A stretch of 64,000 nucleotides of DNA from Pseudomonas sp. G34 (GCF_031119625.1 NZ_JAVHZV010000010.1:332475-396474), one strand, 5' to 3'. Shown: positions 44,157-54,387, numbered from the stretch's first letter. Program-made: numbers and translations. Notes: a model not told the origin generated them from the sequence alone.

Positions 44157-45848
44157 ATGGCGGTGCGCAATGGAGCTGCAGTTGTAGGGTTGTGTCTGGC
44201 TGTTTTTCCTGTGTGGGTGAACGCCCAGACACCCGGTGAGCGTGAGCTGCAGCGTGATCGCCAGGAGCGTATCCTGCAGGAGCAGCAGCAGCGTTTGCAG
44301 GAGCTGCAACGGCTCCCGGGCCGCGAGGCACAACAGCCTGCCGCGCCTGCAGCGGATGACGAACGCTGCTTCGCCATCGATGACATCGAGATCAGCGGTG
44401 CCAGCCTGCTGTCCGAGGCCGACCGCGCCGCGATCCTGGCGCCATTTGCTGACGATTGCCTGGGCGTCAGCCAGCTCAACGCGCTGCTCAAGGCCATCAC
44501 CGATCACTACATCGACCGCGGCTACGTCACCACCCGTGCCTACCTGCCGCAGCAGGATCTGTCCGCCCGCACCCTGAAGATCATCGTGGTCGAAGGCCGC
44601 CTCGAAGGCCTCGACAGTTCCACCCTGGCCAGCGACCGCGAACTGGCGATGAGCTTTCCCGGCAAGACCGGCGAGGTGCTCGACCTGCGCGAACTGGAGC
44701 AACTGGTCGAGAACCTCAATCGCCTGCCATCGCGCTTCGCCAAGCTGGAGCTGGTGCCGGGCGAGCAGGTGGGTGGCAGCCGCGTGCAATTGCAGGGCGA
44801 GCGCAGCAAACCGTGGCGCGCCAGCCTGTCGCGTCACAACGATGGCCAGCTCAGCACCGGCGAGCAGCAGTGGGGCGTCGGCCTGGACTGGGACAGCCCG
44901 CTGGGCCTGGCCGACCAGCTGAGCCTGCGCGCCAGCCGCGATGCGGTCAGCGACAGCTACCGTCATTCGCACAGCCAGAGCCTCTATTACAGCCTGCCCT
45001 ATGGCTGGTGGACCTTCAGCTACAACTACGGTCAGTCCTACTACCGTACCGAGGCCGAGCTCAATGGCTTCCCGGTCGAGACCGATGGCGACTACCAGAG
45101 CCATAACCTGTTGGCCGAGCGCGTGCTGCACCGCGACAGCGTCAGCAAGACCGCCTTCAGCACCGGCCTGAGTCACGTTCGCACCAATAACTTCATCGAA
45201 GACAACCACATAGGTATCTCCAGCAATCGCCTCAGCGAATGGCAGCTGGGCTTCAATCATGGCCGTCGCGTGGGCAGCGCCTTCGTCAACGCCGACATCG
45301 GTTGGCAGCGCGGCATCGGTGCCTTCGACGCCCAGGGCAACGGCCATCCCCGTGGCCCGAATCCGGTCGCCCGTTACAACAAATACACCCTGACCCTCAG
45401 CTACCTGCAGCCCTTCAGCCTGGGCGGCGAGCGCTTCAGTTTCGAGAGTCTGGCCACCGGCCAGAAGAGCGAAGACCAACTGTTCAGCCCGGCGCGCATC
45501 AGCGTTGGTGGCCTCAACTCGGTGCGCGCCTACAAGGACCAGTCGCTGTCCGGCAATAGCGGCGGCTACTGGCGCAACCAGCTGCGCTGGACGCGGCCGG
45601 TGACCTGGGCGCCGCTGCAACCCTTCGTGCAGCAGTACGGCGCCGCCCTGGCCTATGACCTTGGCGTGATCAGCCATGACAGCCACAACAGCGGCGCCAG
45701 CGGCCGCCTGAGCGGTCATGCCCTGGAGCTCAGCGCCCGTGGCGAACACCTGGCTGCCAGCGTGACCTTCGCCCATTCCCTGGAACGCCCCGCCGCCTTC
45801 ACCGAGGGTGAGCGGCCGGTGTACTTCCGCCTCGATGTGTTCTTTTGA
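44157..45848 (+). CDS. cdiB: Two-partner secretion outer-membrane transporter (CdiB/TpsB)
   Basis: A protein of 563 residues. Signal peptide ends near VNAQ (residue 24). A Gln/Glu/Arg-rich helix (about 28-60) plugs the pore in this family, then two POTRA domains (about 70-210; CFAIDDIEISGASLL starts the first) and a 16-strand barrel to the C-terminal Phe (FRLDVFF). GRxRxRxx-type barrel strand residues and GLNSVRAYKDQSLSGNSG (the conserved L6 loop) are present. It exports the exoprotein encoded 26 bp downstream. Confidence 0.92.
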   Translation: MAVRNGAAVVGLCLAVFPVWVNAQTPGERELQRDRQERILQEQQQRLQELQRLPGREAQQPAAPAADDERCFAIDDIEISGASLLSEADRAAILAPFADDCLGVSQLNALLKAITDHYIDRGYVTTRAYLPQQDLSARTLKIIVVEGRLEGLDSSTLASDRELAMSFPGKTGEVLDLRELEQLVENLNRLPSRFAKLELVPGEQVGGSRVQLQGERSKPWRASLSRHNDGQLSTGEQQWGVGLDWDSPLGLADQLSLRASRDAVSDSYRHSHSQSLYYSLPYGWWTFSYNYGQSYYRTEAELNGFPVETDGDYQSHNLLAERVLHRDSVSKTAFSTGLSHVRTNNFIEDNHIGISSNRLSEWQLGFNHGRRVGSAFVNADIGWQRGIGAFDAQGNGHPRGPNPVARYNKYTLTLSYLQPFSLGGERFSFESLATGQKSEDQLFSPARISVGGLNSVRAYKDQSLSGNSGGYWRNQLRWTRPVTWAPLQPFVQQYGAALAYDLGVISHDSHNSGASGRLSGHALELSARGEHLAASVTFAHSLERPAAFTEGERPVYFRLDVFF

Positions 45849-45874
45849 TTTCAACGCGTAACGGAGTTATCCAC

Positions 45875-48800
45875 ATGGACGTTCGCAGCCCCCTGAACCG
45901 TGCCATCGCCCGTATCCTCATCGGCGTCATGCTGTTCGACCCGGTGCGCGCCGTCGCTGCCGAGCTGGCGGTCGACGCCGCTGCCGGTGGCAACACCAGC
46001 ATCGGCCAGGCCGGCAATGGCGTGCCGGTGGTGAATATCGCCACGCCCAATGGCAGTGGTCTGTCGCACAACAAGTTCACCGACTACAACGTCGGCCAGC
46101 AGGGGCTGATCCTCAACAATGGCGCCCAGGCTTTCGTACCGAGCCAGTTGGGCGGCTACATCAATGGCAACCCGAATCTCAAGGGCGGTGCCGCGGGCGT
46201 CATCCTCAACGAGGTGACCGGTAGCAACCGCAGCCAGCTCAAGGGCTATACCGAAGTGGCCGGGCAGGGCGCCCATGTCATCGTCGCCAACCCCCATGGC
46301 ATCACCTGCGATGGCTGCGGTTTCATCAACACCCCGCGCGCGACCCTGAGCACCGGTGCGCCGCAGATTCAGGATGGCCGCCTCAAGGGCTTCGACGTCG
46401 ACGGCGGCGACATCGCCATCGAAGGCGCCGGCCTCAATGCCAGCAACGTCGACCAGTTCGACCTGATCACCCGCAGCGCCAAGATCAACGCCGATATCCA
46501 CGCCAAGCGCCTGAACGTCATTGCCGGCCGCAACGAAGTGGACGTTGCCACCCTGCAAGCCACCGCCAAGGCCGACGACGGCAGCGAAAAGCCCCAGGTG
46601 GCCATCGACAGCTCGGCCCTGGGCGGCATGTATGCCGGGGCGATCCGCCTGGTGGGCACCGAAGCGGGCGTGGGCGTGAAGCTGGCCGGCGACATGGCGG
46701 CCACTGCCGGGGATATCCAGATCGATGCCGGCGGCCAGCTGACCATGAACCGCAGCGCGGCCAGTGGCAACACCACCCTGGTGGCCGACAGCGTCGATCT
46801 CAAGGGCGATACCTATGCGGGCGGCACTGCCCGGCTCGAGGCCAGGCAGGTGGACGTGCGCGAGAGCCTCGCCGCCGGTGAACAGGTCAGGGTGCAGGCC
46901 GAGCGCCTGAACAACGCCGGCGCCATCGAGGCCGGCGTGCGCGCCGACGGCAGCACCAACAGCGCCGGTCACCTGCAACTGAGCGGCAACAACGTGCGCA
47001 ACGCTGGCCAGCTCACCAGCCATGGTTCCCTGAACACCGACCTGCAGAAACTCGACAATGCCGGCGGCAAGGTCGCTGCGGCGGGTAACGCCACGCTCAA
47101 GGCCAAGGCGCTCGCCAACCAGGGCGGGCAGATCGTTGCCCAGGGCAACCTGACCCTCGACACCGATACGCTGAACAATCGCCAAGGCAGCGCCCTGGCG
47201 GGCCAGGCTTTGGCCATCAAGGCCGAGGCTGTGGATAACCAAGCCGGCACCCTGGCCGCCGGTGGCACCATCACCGCGAAGGTCAGCAACGCACTGAACA
47301 ACGACGGCGGCCTGGTGGAGGCCGGCGGTCATCTCGATGTAGAAGCCGACAGCCTGAGCAATGCCGGTGGCCGCCTGCGTGCCCTGGGCAGCGGCGGTGA
47401 GAGCCGCTTCGCCATCGGCACCGCGTTGAATAACGACGGCGGCGTGCTGGAGGTGGCCAGCGCGGCATTGACCTTCGACACCCCGGCCCTGAGCAACCGT
47501 GGCGGTGTGGTACGTCACCTCGGCAGCGCCGGGCTGAATCTCGACATGGATCTGCTCGGCCAGGCCGGTGGTGAATTCATCACCAACAGCGCGGTGAGCC
47601 TGAGTGCCGAGGAATGGGTCAACAACAGCCTGCTGCAGGCCGCCTCCATCACCCTGGACATCGACCGCCTGACCCAGACCGCCGGCGGCGGCCTGCTGGC
47701 AGTCAACAGCCTCAGCACCACGGGCGAAAGCTGGATCAACGATGGCCGTATCGAAACCAATGGTAGCCTCGACCTGCGCCTGAGCGGTGATTACCGTGGC
47801 AACGGCAGCCTGCTCAGCCAAGGCAATCTGCTACTCGATGCCAAGCGTGTTGAGCTGGGCGACAACGCCCGTGTTCGCGGCGCGGGTTCAGTCACCGTCA
47901 GCGTATTGGGCGAGCTTGCCAACACGGGCCAGCTGACGGCCGGCACCTGGCTCAAGCTGGCTGTGGGTGAGCTCAACAACCGTGGCGCGCTTGGCGCAGC
48001 GGGCGAGCTACTGGTGCAGGCCCCGAAAATGCACAACGACGGTGGTTTGATTTTCAGCGGCACGGACATGACCTTGCTCGGCGACGAGCTGAGCAACCGC
48101 CAGGGTGATATCTACAGCCTGGGCAATCTGTTCTTTGCCCAAAACGAGGTGGGCGACAAGGCAAAGCGTTTCAGTAACGCATCCGGTACCGTCGAAAGCG
48201 CGGGCACGCTGACCATTGCCGCTGGCCTGCTGGAAAACCTGCGCGAAGATTTCGATATCGTCAAAGAGAAGGTGTCTGCGCGCCTGATCTACCTGCGTTG
48301 CGGTGATTGCGGCGGTACCAAAGAATCATCCCACTTCACGTTGGAAGAAATAGACCGCACTCGCGGTTCCAATAACAACCCGCAGGCCCAACTGCTGGCC
48401 GGCAAGGACATGAGCCTTTACAGCGATACGCTGGATAATCGCTACAGCCTGATCGCTACCGCCGGTAATTTGCTGATCGATACCGATAGCCTGTCCAATC
48501 TCGGCGCCCAAGGCGCAGACGTACTGACCAGCCGAGAGGTGCATGCCCACCGGATTCGCATGAAGTACGTGCGTGCGCGTCGAGCCGAAGCAAACGCCTT
48601 CACCGCCCGTAACTGGATTGAAAGCCCCAGCTACAACCCCGGCGACATCACGGCTGAGGTCAATAGCTTTCTGGCTCGCCATGCATACAAGATCAAGGTC
48701 AATGGTGAGCCGGTCTACAGCAACCGGGTCGATTATTCCGGCATTCTTCAGGCCGCCGGCAATGTAGATATTCGAGCGAACAAAGAGCTTAACAGCGATG

Positions 48801-51800
48801 TGATCCGCCCCGGCTTCGCCTACACCTCCGGCGGCAACCGAGTAGGAGACACCGGGGTCGGCAATGGTATTGCCACCTATGTAACCCTCAATCCTCAGCT
48901 GCCGGCTGATTTGGCCCAGCAGGCTGTCGACCCGCTTGCATTGCCTACCTTCAACCTGCCGAGTGGACAAAACGGCCTGTTCAGCCTGAGCACCAACCCC
49001 GCTCATCCTTACCTGATCGAGACCAACTCGGCGTTCGCCGACCTGGGCAACTTCCTCAATTCCAGCTATCTACTCGACCAGCTCGACTACAACCCCGATC
49101 ACGCGCAGAAACTGCTCGGCGATGGCCTCTATGAACAACGCCTGATCCGCGATGCCATCGTGGCCCGCACCGGGCAGCGTTTCCTGGCCGGCCTGACCAG
49201 TGACGAAGCGCAGTTCCGCTACCTCATGGATAACGCCATCGCCAGCAAGGATGCGCTGCAGCTGTCCGTGGGCGTTGGCCTGTCGGCCGAGCAGGTCGCC
49301 GCCCTGACCCACGACATCGTGTGGATGGAAGAGCGCGAGGTGAATGGCCAGAAAGTCCTGGCACCCGTGGTCTACCTGGCCCAGGCCGAAGGCCGGCTGG
49401 CGCCGAATGGGGCGCTGATACAGGGGCGGGAACTCTCGCTGATCAGTGGCGGAGCGCTCAATAACGCAGGCACTTTGCGCGCGACAGAGAACTTGCAGGC
49501 TAGCGGTGAGAATATTGGCAACACCGGGCTGATGCAGACGAATGGGCGTCTGCAGCTATTGGCCAAGGACAGTATCCGTAATGCCCGTGGCGGCATTCTT
49601 AAAGGCCAGGACGTCAGCCTGGTTGCGCTGACAGGTGATATCGAAAACGAGCGCTCTGTCATCGAGCACCAAAGTGCAACGAGCAACACAGACCGTCAGC
49701 AGAGCTTCGTCGACAGCGCCGCGCGCATCGAGGCGGATAATGATCTGCTGATCAGGGCTGGCAAGGACATTCGCAACATTGGAGGTGCCATCAGCGCGGG
49801 CGGCGATGCGGCGCTCGAAGCGGGCAACGATCTGATCCTCGGCTCGGCCGAAGCCGAAAACCGCCAGAACAGCTGGGACCGCAAAGGCCACTCCTACCAG
49901 AACAGCATCACTCAGTACGGCAGCGATGTGCAGGTTGGCCGTGATCTGCAAGCGGTTGCCGGCCGCGATCTGCTGGTCGTCGGCAGCACCGTCAAGGCTG
50001 GTGGTGATATCGACCTGGCGGCTGGCGGTGACATGAGCATCATCTCGTCAGCCGACGAGAACCACTCCGATTACTACCGCAAGAGCGGCGGCAAGACGGT
50101 CATCTCCCAGGAGGATCACGTCAAACAGGTAGCTTCGGTCATCGAAGCGGGCGGCAACCTGAAGGCACAGGCTGACGGCAATCTCGTCCTCGCCTCCAGC
50201 CAGCTCAAGGCCGGCAACGAGGCTTACCTTTACGCAGGCGAGCAACTGGCGCTGATCGCCAACCAGAACACCGACTATTCGCTGTACGACAAGAAGAAAA
50301 AGGGCGGTTGGGGTAGCAAGGAAACACAGCGTGACGAAGTCACCACCATCCGCCATATCGGCACCGAGATCACCACCGGCAGCAACCTGACCCTGGCCAG
50401 CGCAGGTGACCAGCTGTACCAACGCGCGAGCCTGGACAGCGGCGCCGACCTGACACTGCAAAGCGGCGGTGGCATCACCTTCGAGGCGGTGAAGGATCTG
50501 GATCAGGAGAGCCACGAGAAGAGCAAGGACAATGCCTTCTGGACCTCGATGAAGGGTAAAGGAACTACCGACGAGACCGTGTTGCAGAGTGCGCTTGTCG
50601 CCAAAGGTGATGTTGCAATCTCAGCAGTCGAAGGACTGAAGATCGACATCAAGGAAGTCAACCAGCAGACCGTTAGTCAGACCATTGATGCCATGGTCAA
50701 AGCTGACCCGGACATGGCTTGGCTGAAGGAGGCTGAGCAGCGGGGAGATGTTGACTGGCGTTTGGTAAAGGAAATCCATGAAAGCTTCAAATATCAGCAT
50801 TCTGGATTAGGGCCAGCTTCACAGCTGATCATTGCTATTGCCATGTCAATGATTGTAGGACCGCTTGCAGGAGCATACGGAGGTGTCGTTGGCCAGGCCG
50901 TGGCTGTTGGCGCTGCGACCAACGCGACAACCAGCGCGATCAATAATCGTGGCAACCTGGGTGCGGTGTTCAAGGATGTTACATCCTCGGATGCAATGAA
51001 GGGCTACGCGGTATCCGCGTTCGCTGCCGGGTTTACGACCGGCGTGCTCGATAGTGCTTTCGGCGTCACTGGCGACAACGTCAACAAGGTGACCAAGGGT
51101 TTCGACCTAAGTAAGGCATCGGATATTGGCAAGTTCGGCACTTACCTGGGCGTGCAAGGCACCGTACAGGCGGCTGCCCGGACGGCGATCCAAGGCGGCA
51201 GTTTCTCGGATAATCTGCAGGTTTCGTTGACCGATCAGGTCTATCACCTGATGCAGGCTACCGGCTTCACCTTTGCTGGCGATTTTGCAGAAGGTCGTTG
51301 GAGCGACAATCTGGGTGAGTGGGCCGACGTCAACTGGGCTGAAGGCAGTGCACAGAAAGCTGCACTGCACGCTGTGATTGGAGGCTTACTAAGCGAAGCG
51401 ACCGGCGGTGATTTTGCAACCGGCGGCTTGGCCGCTGGCGCCAACGAGCTGTTGGTCGAACAACTGTCAGGCCAGATAAAACAGGACAAGAATCTCGAGC
51501 TGGCGGTTTCCCAACTGGTCGGTGTGGCCGCAGCAACCGCGACAGGCGGTGACCTCGCGAAGGCTGCAGAGCTCGCCAAGAACGCGACAGCCTACAACCG
51601 CCAGATGCACCCTGAAGAGGTTCGCCTGATCAAGCGTCAGGCTAAACAAATGGCCAGAGAGGAGGGGATCAGCGAGGACGAGGCCAGTCGTCGTATGGCT
51701 GAGGCCTTTGCTTACTACACCGACAAAGACTGGCGATCGACCATCTCCGGCAAAGAGGTGCTGATAGAAGAGTCGACCTTAGCGAATTTGGGTAAGGCAC

Positions 51801-53179
51801 TGGCGCCACTGGCCAATCGCTACGAGGCAGTGAGCGATGTTCCGCAAATGGGCGAGCGGACTTATACCGCTGCAGAGACACTTGGTTTGCTGGAGCGTTA
51901 CGAGTCCAACCACACCGATTTCTTCGATAGCAAGATCAATGCAGAGCACCTGATCGGTCGGTCACCATCCGATTGGGAGTATCAGGACTTCTACAGGAAC
52001 AACCTCAATTACGGCGACGGTGTTGGCGTTGGGGCTCAGTTGGTTGGCGTCGGCAAAGGTATAGGTAATGCAGTAGGCGACACTGTTGTTGGTACGTATG
52101 AGCTAGGCAAAGGCTTGGTAACCGAGCCGCTTTCGACTAGCGAACAGATCGCCAACGGCCTACGTCAGACTGCATTCCAGCCTAACGAGGCCTATGCGAA
52201 TTACACCCAAGCTCGTGATGATGCACAGATCCAGGCTGCTCTGTATCGCCTGCAGGGTAATCCCGAGGCCGCTGCCAAAGTCGAAGCGCAGTGGGAAACC
52301 AACTTTGCACTCAACTTTGCAGGTGGTGGCAGTGGTGCGCTGAGAAAACTACCAAGGTCAGGCGCGGATGTCTGGGAGGCCGGTCCGATTGCGAAGGGCA
52401 AGCTGGAGGCTGACGCTCCCAATTTGGACCCCAAACAAGGACACGGCGGCACGTCGCTGGCCGGCCTACCCGAACACTACCGCGAAGGAGGTTCAGTCGG
52501 CGCTGCCTTCAACGAAGCTGGCGGGTTGCCGGATGGTTATCGGCGGGTGCTCAATACCAAGACCGGCAATACCGAAGTGGTGTCGTCGGATGGGGTTTTC
52601 TACTATGAGACCGCAAACGGACTGCGACCTAAGGCTGGTGGAAATCTTGCTGGGCAGGTTGAGGCTGAGCGTAGGATTAAGGGTGCAAAAGCAACTGGTG
52701 CAGCTGAAGTACCGGCCACGTCTGCAACTGCACGGGTAGGACTGCGGGAAGACCTTGCAGCGCAAGCCGGAATCCCTCGAAATATGGTGGAAACTCCGGC
52801 GAATGTTTGGGGGAAATCCATTGATGATATTCAGCAGTCGTTCAAGATGGATGGTGCCAATCTCACATACGTGCCACCGAAAGCTGGAACATCTGGTAAC
52901 GCGCAGGTTTACAAAGTTGAAGGTGGTACAACTGGCATTAAAGAGATTCAATATAGTCCATCTACTGTTGATGCCTCGGTTAAATCAGTGCATGTGGGGG
53001 AGTACTATAAAATTACATACGTTGATGGTAGTAAGGCTAAGGTTATTGATCCTGCGACCTACAGGCCGACATTTCAGGGGCCTTCTAAGCCCATTTATGA
53101 TGCGAATACGACATACTTGAATCCGCAAGGTCAGAAAGTGAAGTTCAACCCTGCAACCAATGCGTGGATTTCCGAATGA
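45875..53179 (+). CDS. cdiA: CdiA-type filamentous haemagglutinin with C-terminal toxin
   Basis: A protein of 2434 residues. Signal sequence ends near residue 30; the TPS secretion domain has NPNL (about residue 99) and NPHG (about 139). FHA-1 repeats follow (about 300-750), then a non-repetitive segment, FHA-2-type repeats (about 1240-1560; AGGDIDLAAGGDMSIISS) and a DUF637-like pre-toxin region (about 1640-1820). The last 150 residues (from ATARVGLREDLAAQAG, about 2284) are the variable toxin tip and drop in GC content. No VENN motif was found, as in other Pseudomonas DUF637 CdiA proteins. The stop overlaps the immunity gene start (ATGA). The toxin activity is not recognised. Confidence 0.88.
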   Translation: MDVRSPLNRAIARILIGVMLFDPVRAVAAELAVDAAAGGNTSIGQAGNGVPVVNIATPNGSGLSHNKFTDYNVGQQGLILNNGAQAFVPSQLGGYINGNPNLKGGAAGVILNEVTGSNRSQLKGYTEVAGQGAHVIVANPHGITCDGCGFINTPRATLSTGAPQIQDGRLKGFDVDGGDIAIEGAGLNASNVDQFDLITRSAKINADIHAKRLNVIAGRNEVDVATLQATAKADDGSEKPQVAIDSSALGGMYAGAIRLVGTEAGVGVKLAGDMAATAGDIQIDAGGQLTMNRSAASGNTTLVADSVDLKGDTYAGGTARLEARQVDVRESLAAGEQVRVQAERLNNAGAIEAGVRADGSTNSAGHLQLSGNNVRNAGQLTSHGSLNTDLQKLDNAGGKVAAAGNATLKAKALANQGGQIVAQGNLTLDTDTLNNRQGSALAGQALAIKAEAVDNQAGTLAAGGTITAKVSNALNNDGGLVEAGGHLDVEADSLSNAGGRLRALGSGGESRFAIGTALNNDGGVLEVASAALTFDTPALSNRGGVVRHLGSAGLNLDMDLLGQAGGEFITNSAVSLSAEEWVNNSLLQAASITLDIDRLTQTAGGGLLAVNSLSTTGESWINDGRIETNGSLDLRLSGDYRGNGSLLSQGNLLLDAKRVELGDNARVRGAGSVTVSVLGELANTGQLTAGTWLKLAVGELNNRGALGAAGELLVQAPKMHNDGGLIFSGTDMTLLGDELSNRQGDIYSLGNLFFAQNEVGDKAKRFSNASGTVESAGTLTIAAGLLENLREDFDIVKEKVSARLIYLRCGDCGGTKESSHFTLEEIDRTRGSNNNPQAQLLAGKDMSLYSDTLDNRYSLIATAGNLLIDTDSLSNLGAQGADVLTSREVHAHRIRMKYVRARRAEANAFTARNWIESPSYNPGDITAEVNSFLARHAYKIKVNGEPVYSNRVDYSGILQAAGNVDIRANKELNSDVIRPGFAYTSGGNRVGDTGVGNGIATYVTLNPQLPADLAQQAVDPLALPTFNLPSGQNGLFSLSTNPAHPYLIETNSAFADLGNFLNSSYLLDQLDYNPDHAQKLLGDGLYEQRLIRDAIVARTGQRFLAGLTSDEAQFRYLMDNAIASKDALQLSVGVGLSAEQVAALTHDIVWMEEREVNGQKVLAPVVYLAQAEGRLAPNGALIQGRELSLISGGALNNAGTLRATENLQASGENIGNTGLMQTNGRLQLLAKDSIRNARGGILKGQDVSLVALTGDIENERSVIEHQSATSNTDRQQSFVDSAARIEADNDLLIRAGKDIRNIGGAISAGGDAALEAGNDLILGSAEAENRQNSWDRKGHSYQNSITQYGSDVQVGRDLQAVAGRDLLVVGSTVKAGGDIDLAAGGDMSIISSADENHSDYYRKSGGKTVISQEDHVKQVASVIEAGGNLKAQADGNLVLASSQLKAGNEAYLYAGEQLALIANQNTDYSLYDKKKKGGWGSKETQRDEVTTIRHIGTEITTGSNLTLASAGDQLYQRASLDSGADLTLQSGGGITFEAVKDLDQESHEKSKDNAFWTSMKGKGTTDETVLQSALVAKGDVAISAVEGLKIDIKEVNQQTVSQTIDAMVKADPDMAWLKEAEQRGDVDWRLVKEIHESFKYQHSGLGPASQLIIAIAMSMIVGPLAGAYGGVVGQAVAVGAATNATTSAINNRGNLGAVFKDVTSSDAMKGYAVSAFAAGFTTGVLDSAFGVTGDNVNKVTKGFDLSKASDIGKFGTYLGVQGTVQAAARTAIQGGSFSDNLQVSLTDQVYHLMQATGFTFAGDFAEGRWSDNLGEWADVNWAEGSAQKAALHAVIGGLLSEATGGDFATGGLAAGANELLVEQLSGQIKQDKNLELAVSQLVGVAAATATGGDLAKAAELAKNATAYNRQMHPEEVRLIKRQAKQMAREEGISEDEASRRMAEAFAYYTDKDWRSTISGKEVLIEESTLANLGKALAPLANRYEAVSDVPQMGERTYTAAETLGLLERYESNHTDFFDSKINAEHLIGRSPSDWEYQDFYRNNLNYGDGVGVGAQLVGVGKGIGNAVGDTVVGTYELGKGLVTEPLSTSEQIANGLRQTAFQPNEAYANYTQARDDAQIQAALYRLQGNPEAAAKVEAQWETNFALNFAGGGSGALRKLPRSGADVWEAGPIAKGKLEADAPNLDPKQGHGGTSLAGLPEHYREGGSVGAAFNEAGGLPDGYRRVLNTKTGNTEVVSSDGVFYYETANGLRPKAGGNLAGQVEAERRIKGAKATGAAEVPATSATARVGLREDLAAQAGIPRNMVETPANVWGKSIDDIQQSFKMDGANLTYVPPKAGTSGNAQVYKVEGGTTGIKEIQYSPSTVDASVKSVHVGEYYKITYVDGSKAKVIDPATYRPTFQGPSKPIYDANTTYLNPQGQKVKFNPATNAWISE

Positions 53180-53739
53180 TGCCGCTAGGTAGTTTTTCTA
53201 TAGTTTGGGATGCTTCAATTATTCCTGGTGTATCACTTGCAGGAATACCGTTACATGCTAGTGCTGTCGATCTGGAGGCTGTGCTTTCGAAATATTTGAC
53301 TGATAAGAATTCTTCGCTGTATAGGTTTGAAGGGGCGCCAGAACTTTGTTTGAGTAGGTATGGTCTGGATGATCGCGGTAATGGCGGTTATTCTTTTTCA
53401 ATTTTTGATGATGAGATTGTCAGTGAGTTAAAAAAAGGAGTTCCTGCATTATCTGTTCTTATTCGTAGTGGGAGGGTGTACGCAGTTAAAGTTTATGACT
53501 TTAGTTTTCCAGGCGAGCCTGCGCATAGACTTGTTTACAAGGGGCTTTTGTCTGAGTGCATAGGTTTGGGAAGTCTTGTATCTGATATTTTGCCATTTAC
53601 TAGCTTAGAGTTTGATGAGGCCGAAGAGTGGTTTTATACCGGTCGTGATTATGGGGCCCTTGAAGTTACGGGGTGGGGGGTTCCTCTGGAGGAACAGCCG
53701 AACCAGCTTATTACAGCTATATGTGTAATTCAGGGATGA
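53176..53739 (+). CDS. cdiI: Candidate CDI immunity protein
   Basis: A protein of 187 residues, low GC, no signal peptide or clear family. It begins within the cdiA stop codon (ATGA overlap; a second ATG follows immediately), the normal position of cdiI. Acidic and hydrophobic stretches such as LSVLIRSGRVYAVKVYDFSF suggest a compact alpha-beta domain. It should bind and neutralise the C-terminal toxin of the preceding CdiA. Function inferred from position. Confidence 0.75.
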   Translation: MMPLGSFSIVWDASIIPGVSLAGIPLHASAVDLEAVLSKYLTDKNSSLYRFEGAPELCLSRYGLDDRGNGGYSFSIFDDEIVSELKKGVPALSVLIRSGRVYAVKVYDFSFPGEPAHRLVYKGLLSECIGLGSLVSDILPFTSLEFDEAEEWFYTGRDYGALEVTGWGVPLEEQPNQLITAICVIQG

Positions 53740-53791
53740 CAGGCCTGCATGTATAAAATGTAAAAGCCTCAGACCTGATCTGACACCCTCG

Positions 53792-53816
53792 ACACCGGCC
53801 TTGCGCCGGTGTTTTT
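53792..53816 (+). terminator. Terminator after immunity gene
   Basis: ACACCGGC / GCCGGTGT stem with a 5-nt loop running into five T. Closes the cdiB-cdiA-cdiI unit. Confidence 0.8.
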
Positions 53817-53824
53817 GCACCCCA

Positions 53825-53888
53825 ATCGATGGGGTCAGGGTCATTGATTTAGCCGCATGCTCGAATCAATGACTCTGATTCCATCGAT
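53825..53888. repeat. 64-bp imperfect palindrome (GGTCATTGATT core)
   Basis: ATCGATGG ends at both sides; inner arms GGGTCATTGATT and AATCAATGACTC mirror each other. First of the palindromes that punctuate the toxin array. Confidence 0.7.
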
Positions 53889-53893
53889 TTTAA

Positions 53894-53980
53894 TGTATTG
53901 CTGTTAAAGTACATAAAGTTACGCCTGCTGAAGCCGAGCAGCTAATGAGAGAAGTCGCTGAGTCGAGGTCTAGGTATTAA
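53894..53980 (+). pseudogene. Displaced toxin C-terminal remnant (28 codons)
   Basis: An open frame without a start, ending at TAA 53978-53980, reads CIAVKVHKVTPAEAEQLM and ends with ESRSRY. It stops three bp before the next gene, just as a CdiA toxin stops at its immunity gene. Interpreted as the 3' end of a lost toxin whose immunity gene (53983) remains. Confidence 0.5.
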
Positions 53981-53982
53981 TA

Positions 53983-54369
53983 ATGAATTTAGAGCACGTC
54001 ATTAGGGATTACATCCAGCTACAGTCTTCGCTCCTGGGTGCGTTTAAGGCTTGTTATCCAGAAGCAAGTGATCATAGGTGGCTGCTAGACTTTCCTAAGG
54101 CCGGGTCTATTGTTGTAGGTAACGATGTTTGGGTCTTTAAAAAGCATGGCGCAGGTCTAAAGTTTTTAAGAGAAACCTCTGAACCCTTTTTAGTAGTTGA
54201 TGTTCACCAGGCAGTAGATAAAGGACATCTGTTCGACGAATGGAGAGTTCTTCAGTTTTTAGAATCGTGTGGCTATGTGGTGAGTTTGGAAAAGCTTAAA
54301 TCTGAAATTGCTCTTCTTTGGAGAGAAAAGGGGACAGATTTATTTTTGGCCGTGGCAGTGGCGGAGTAA
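53983..54369 (+). CDS. Orphan immunity-like protein (DUF6896-like), 3' end altered by palindrome
   Basis: A protein of 128 residues, AT-rich, no signal. YIQLQSSLLGAFKACYPEA and the later FDEWRVLQFLESCGY segment resemble DUF6896 proteins, which occur beside polymorphic toxins. The last dozen or so codons, after LLWREK, read through the palindrome at 54326-54387, so the natural C-terminus has probably been replaced by repeat-derived residues. Preceded by a toxin-end remnant; likely the immunity gene of a lost toxin. Function is inference. Confidence 0.6.
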   Translation: MNLEHVIRDYIQLQSSLLGAFKACYPEASDHRWLLDFPKAGSIVVGNDVWVFKKHGAGLKFLRETSEPFLVVDVHQAVDKGHLFDEWRVLQFLESCGYVVSLEKLKSEIALLWREKGTDLFLAVAVAE

Positions 54370-54387
54370 ATAAATCTGTCCCCTTTT
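54326..54387. repeat. Palindrome with perfect 20-bp arms (GGGGACAGATTTATTT type)
   Basis: The arm sequence AAAAGGGGACAGATTTATTT and its exact complement flank a 22-nt centre. Supplies the stop region of the orphan immunity gene and abuts the next toxin fragment. Confidence 0.85.

Noticed and set aside
45851..47821. Long minus-strand open frame (about 650 codons) opposite cdiA
   Set aside because: Antisense shadow of the repeat-rich N-terminal half of the exoprotein; Ala/Gly/Val-rich with no motifs or ribosome site.
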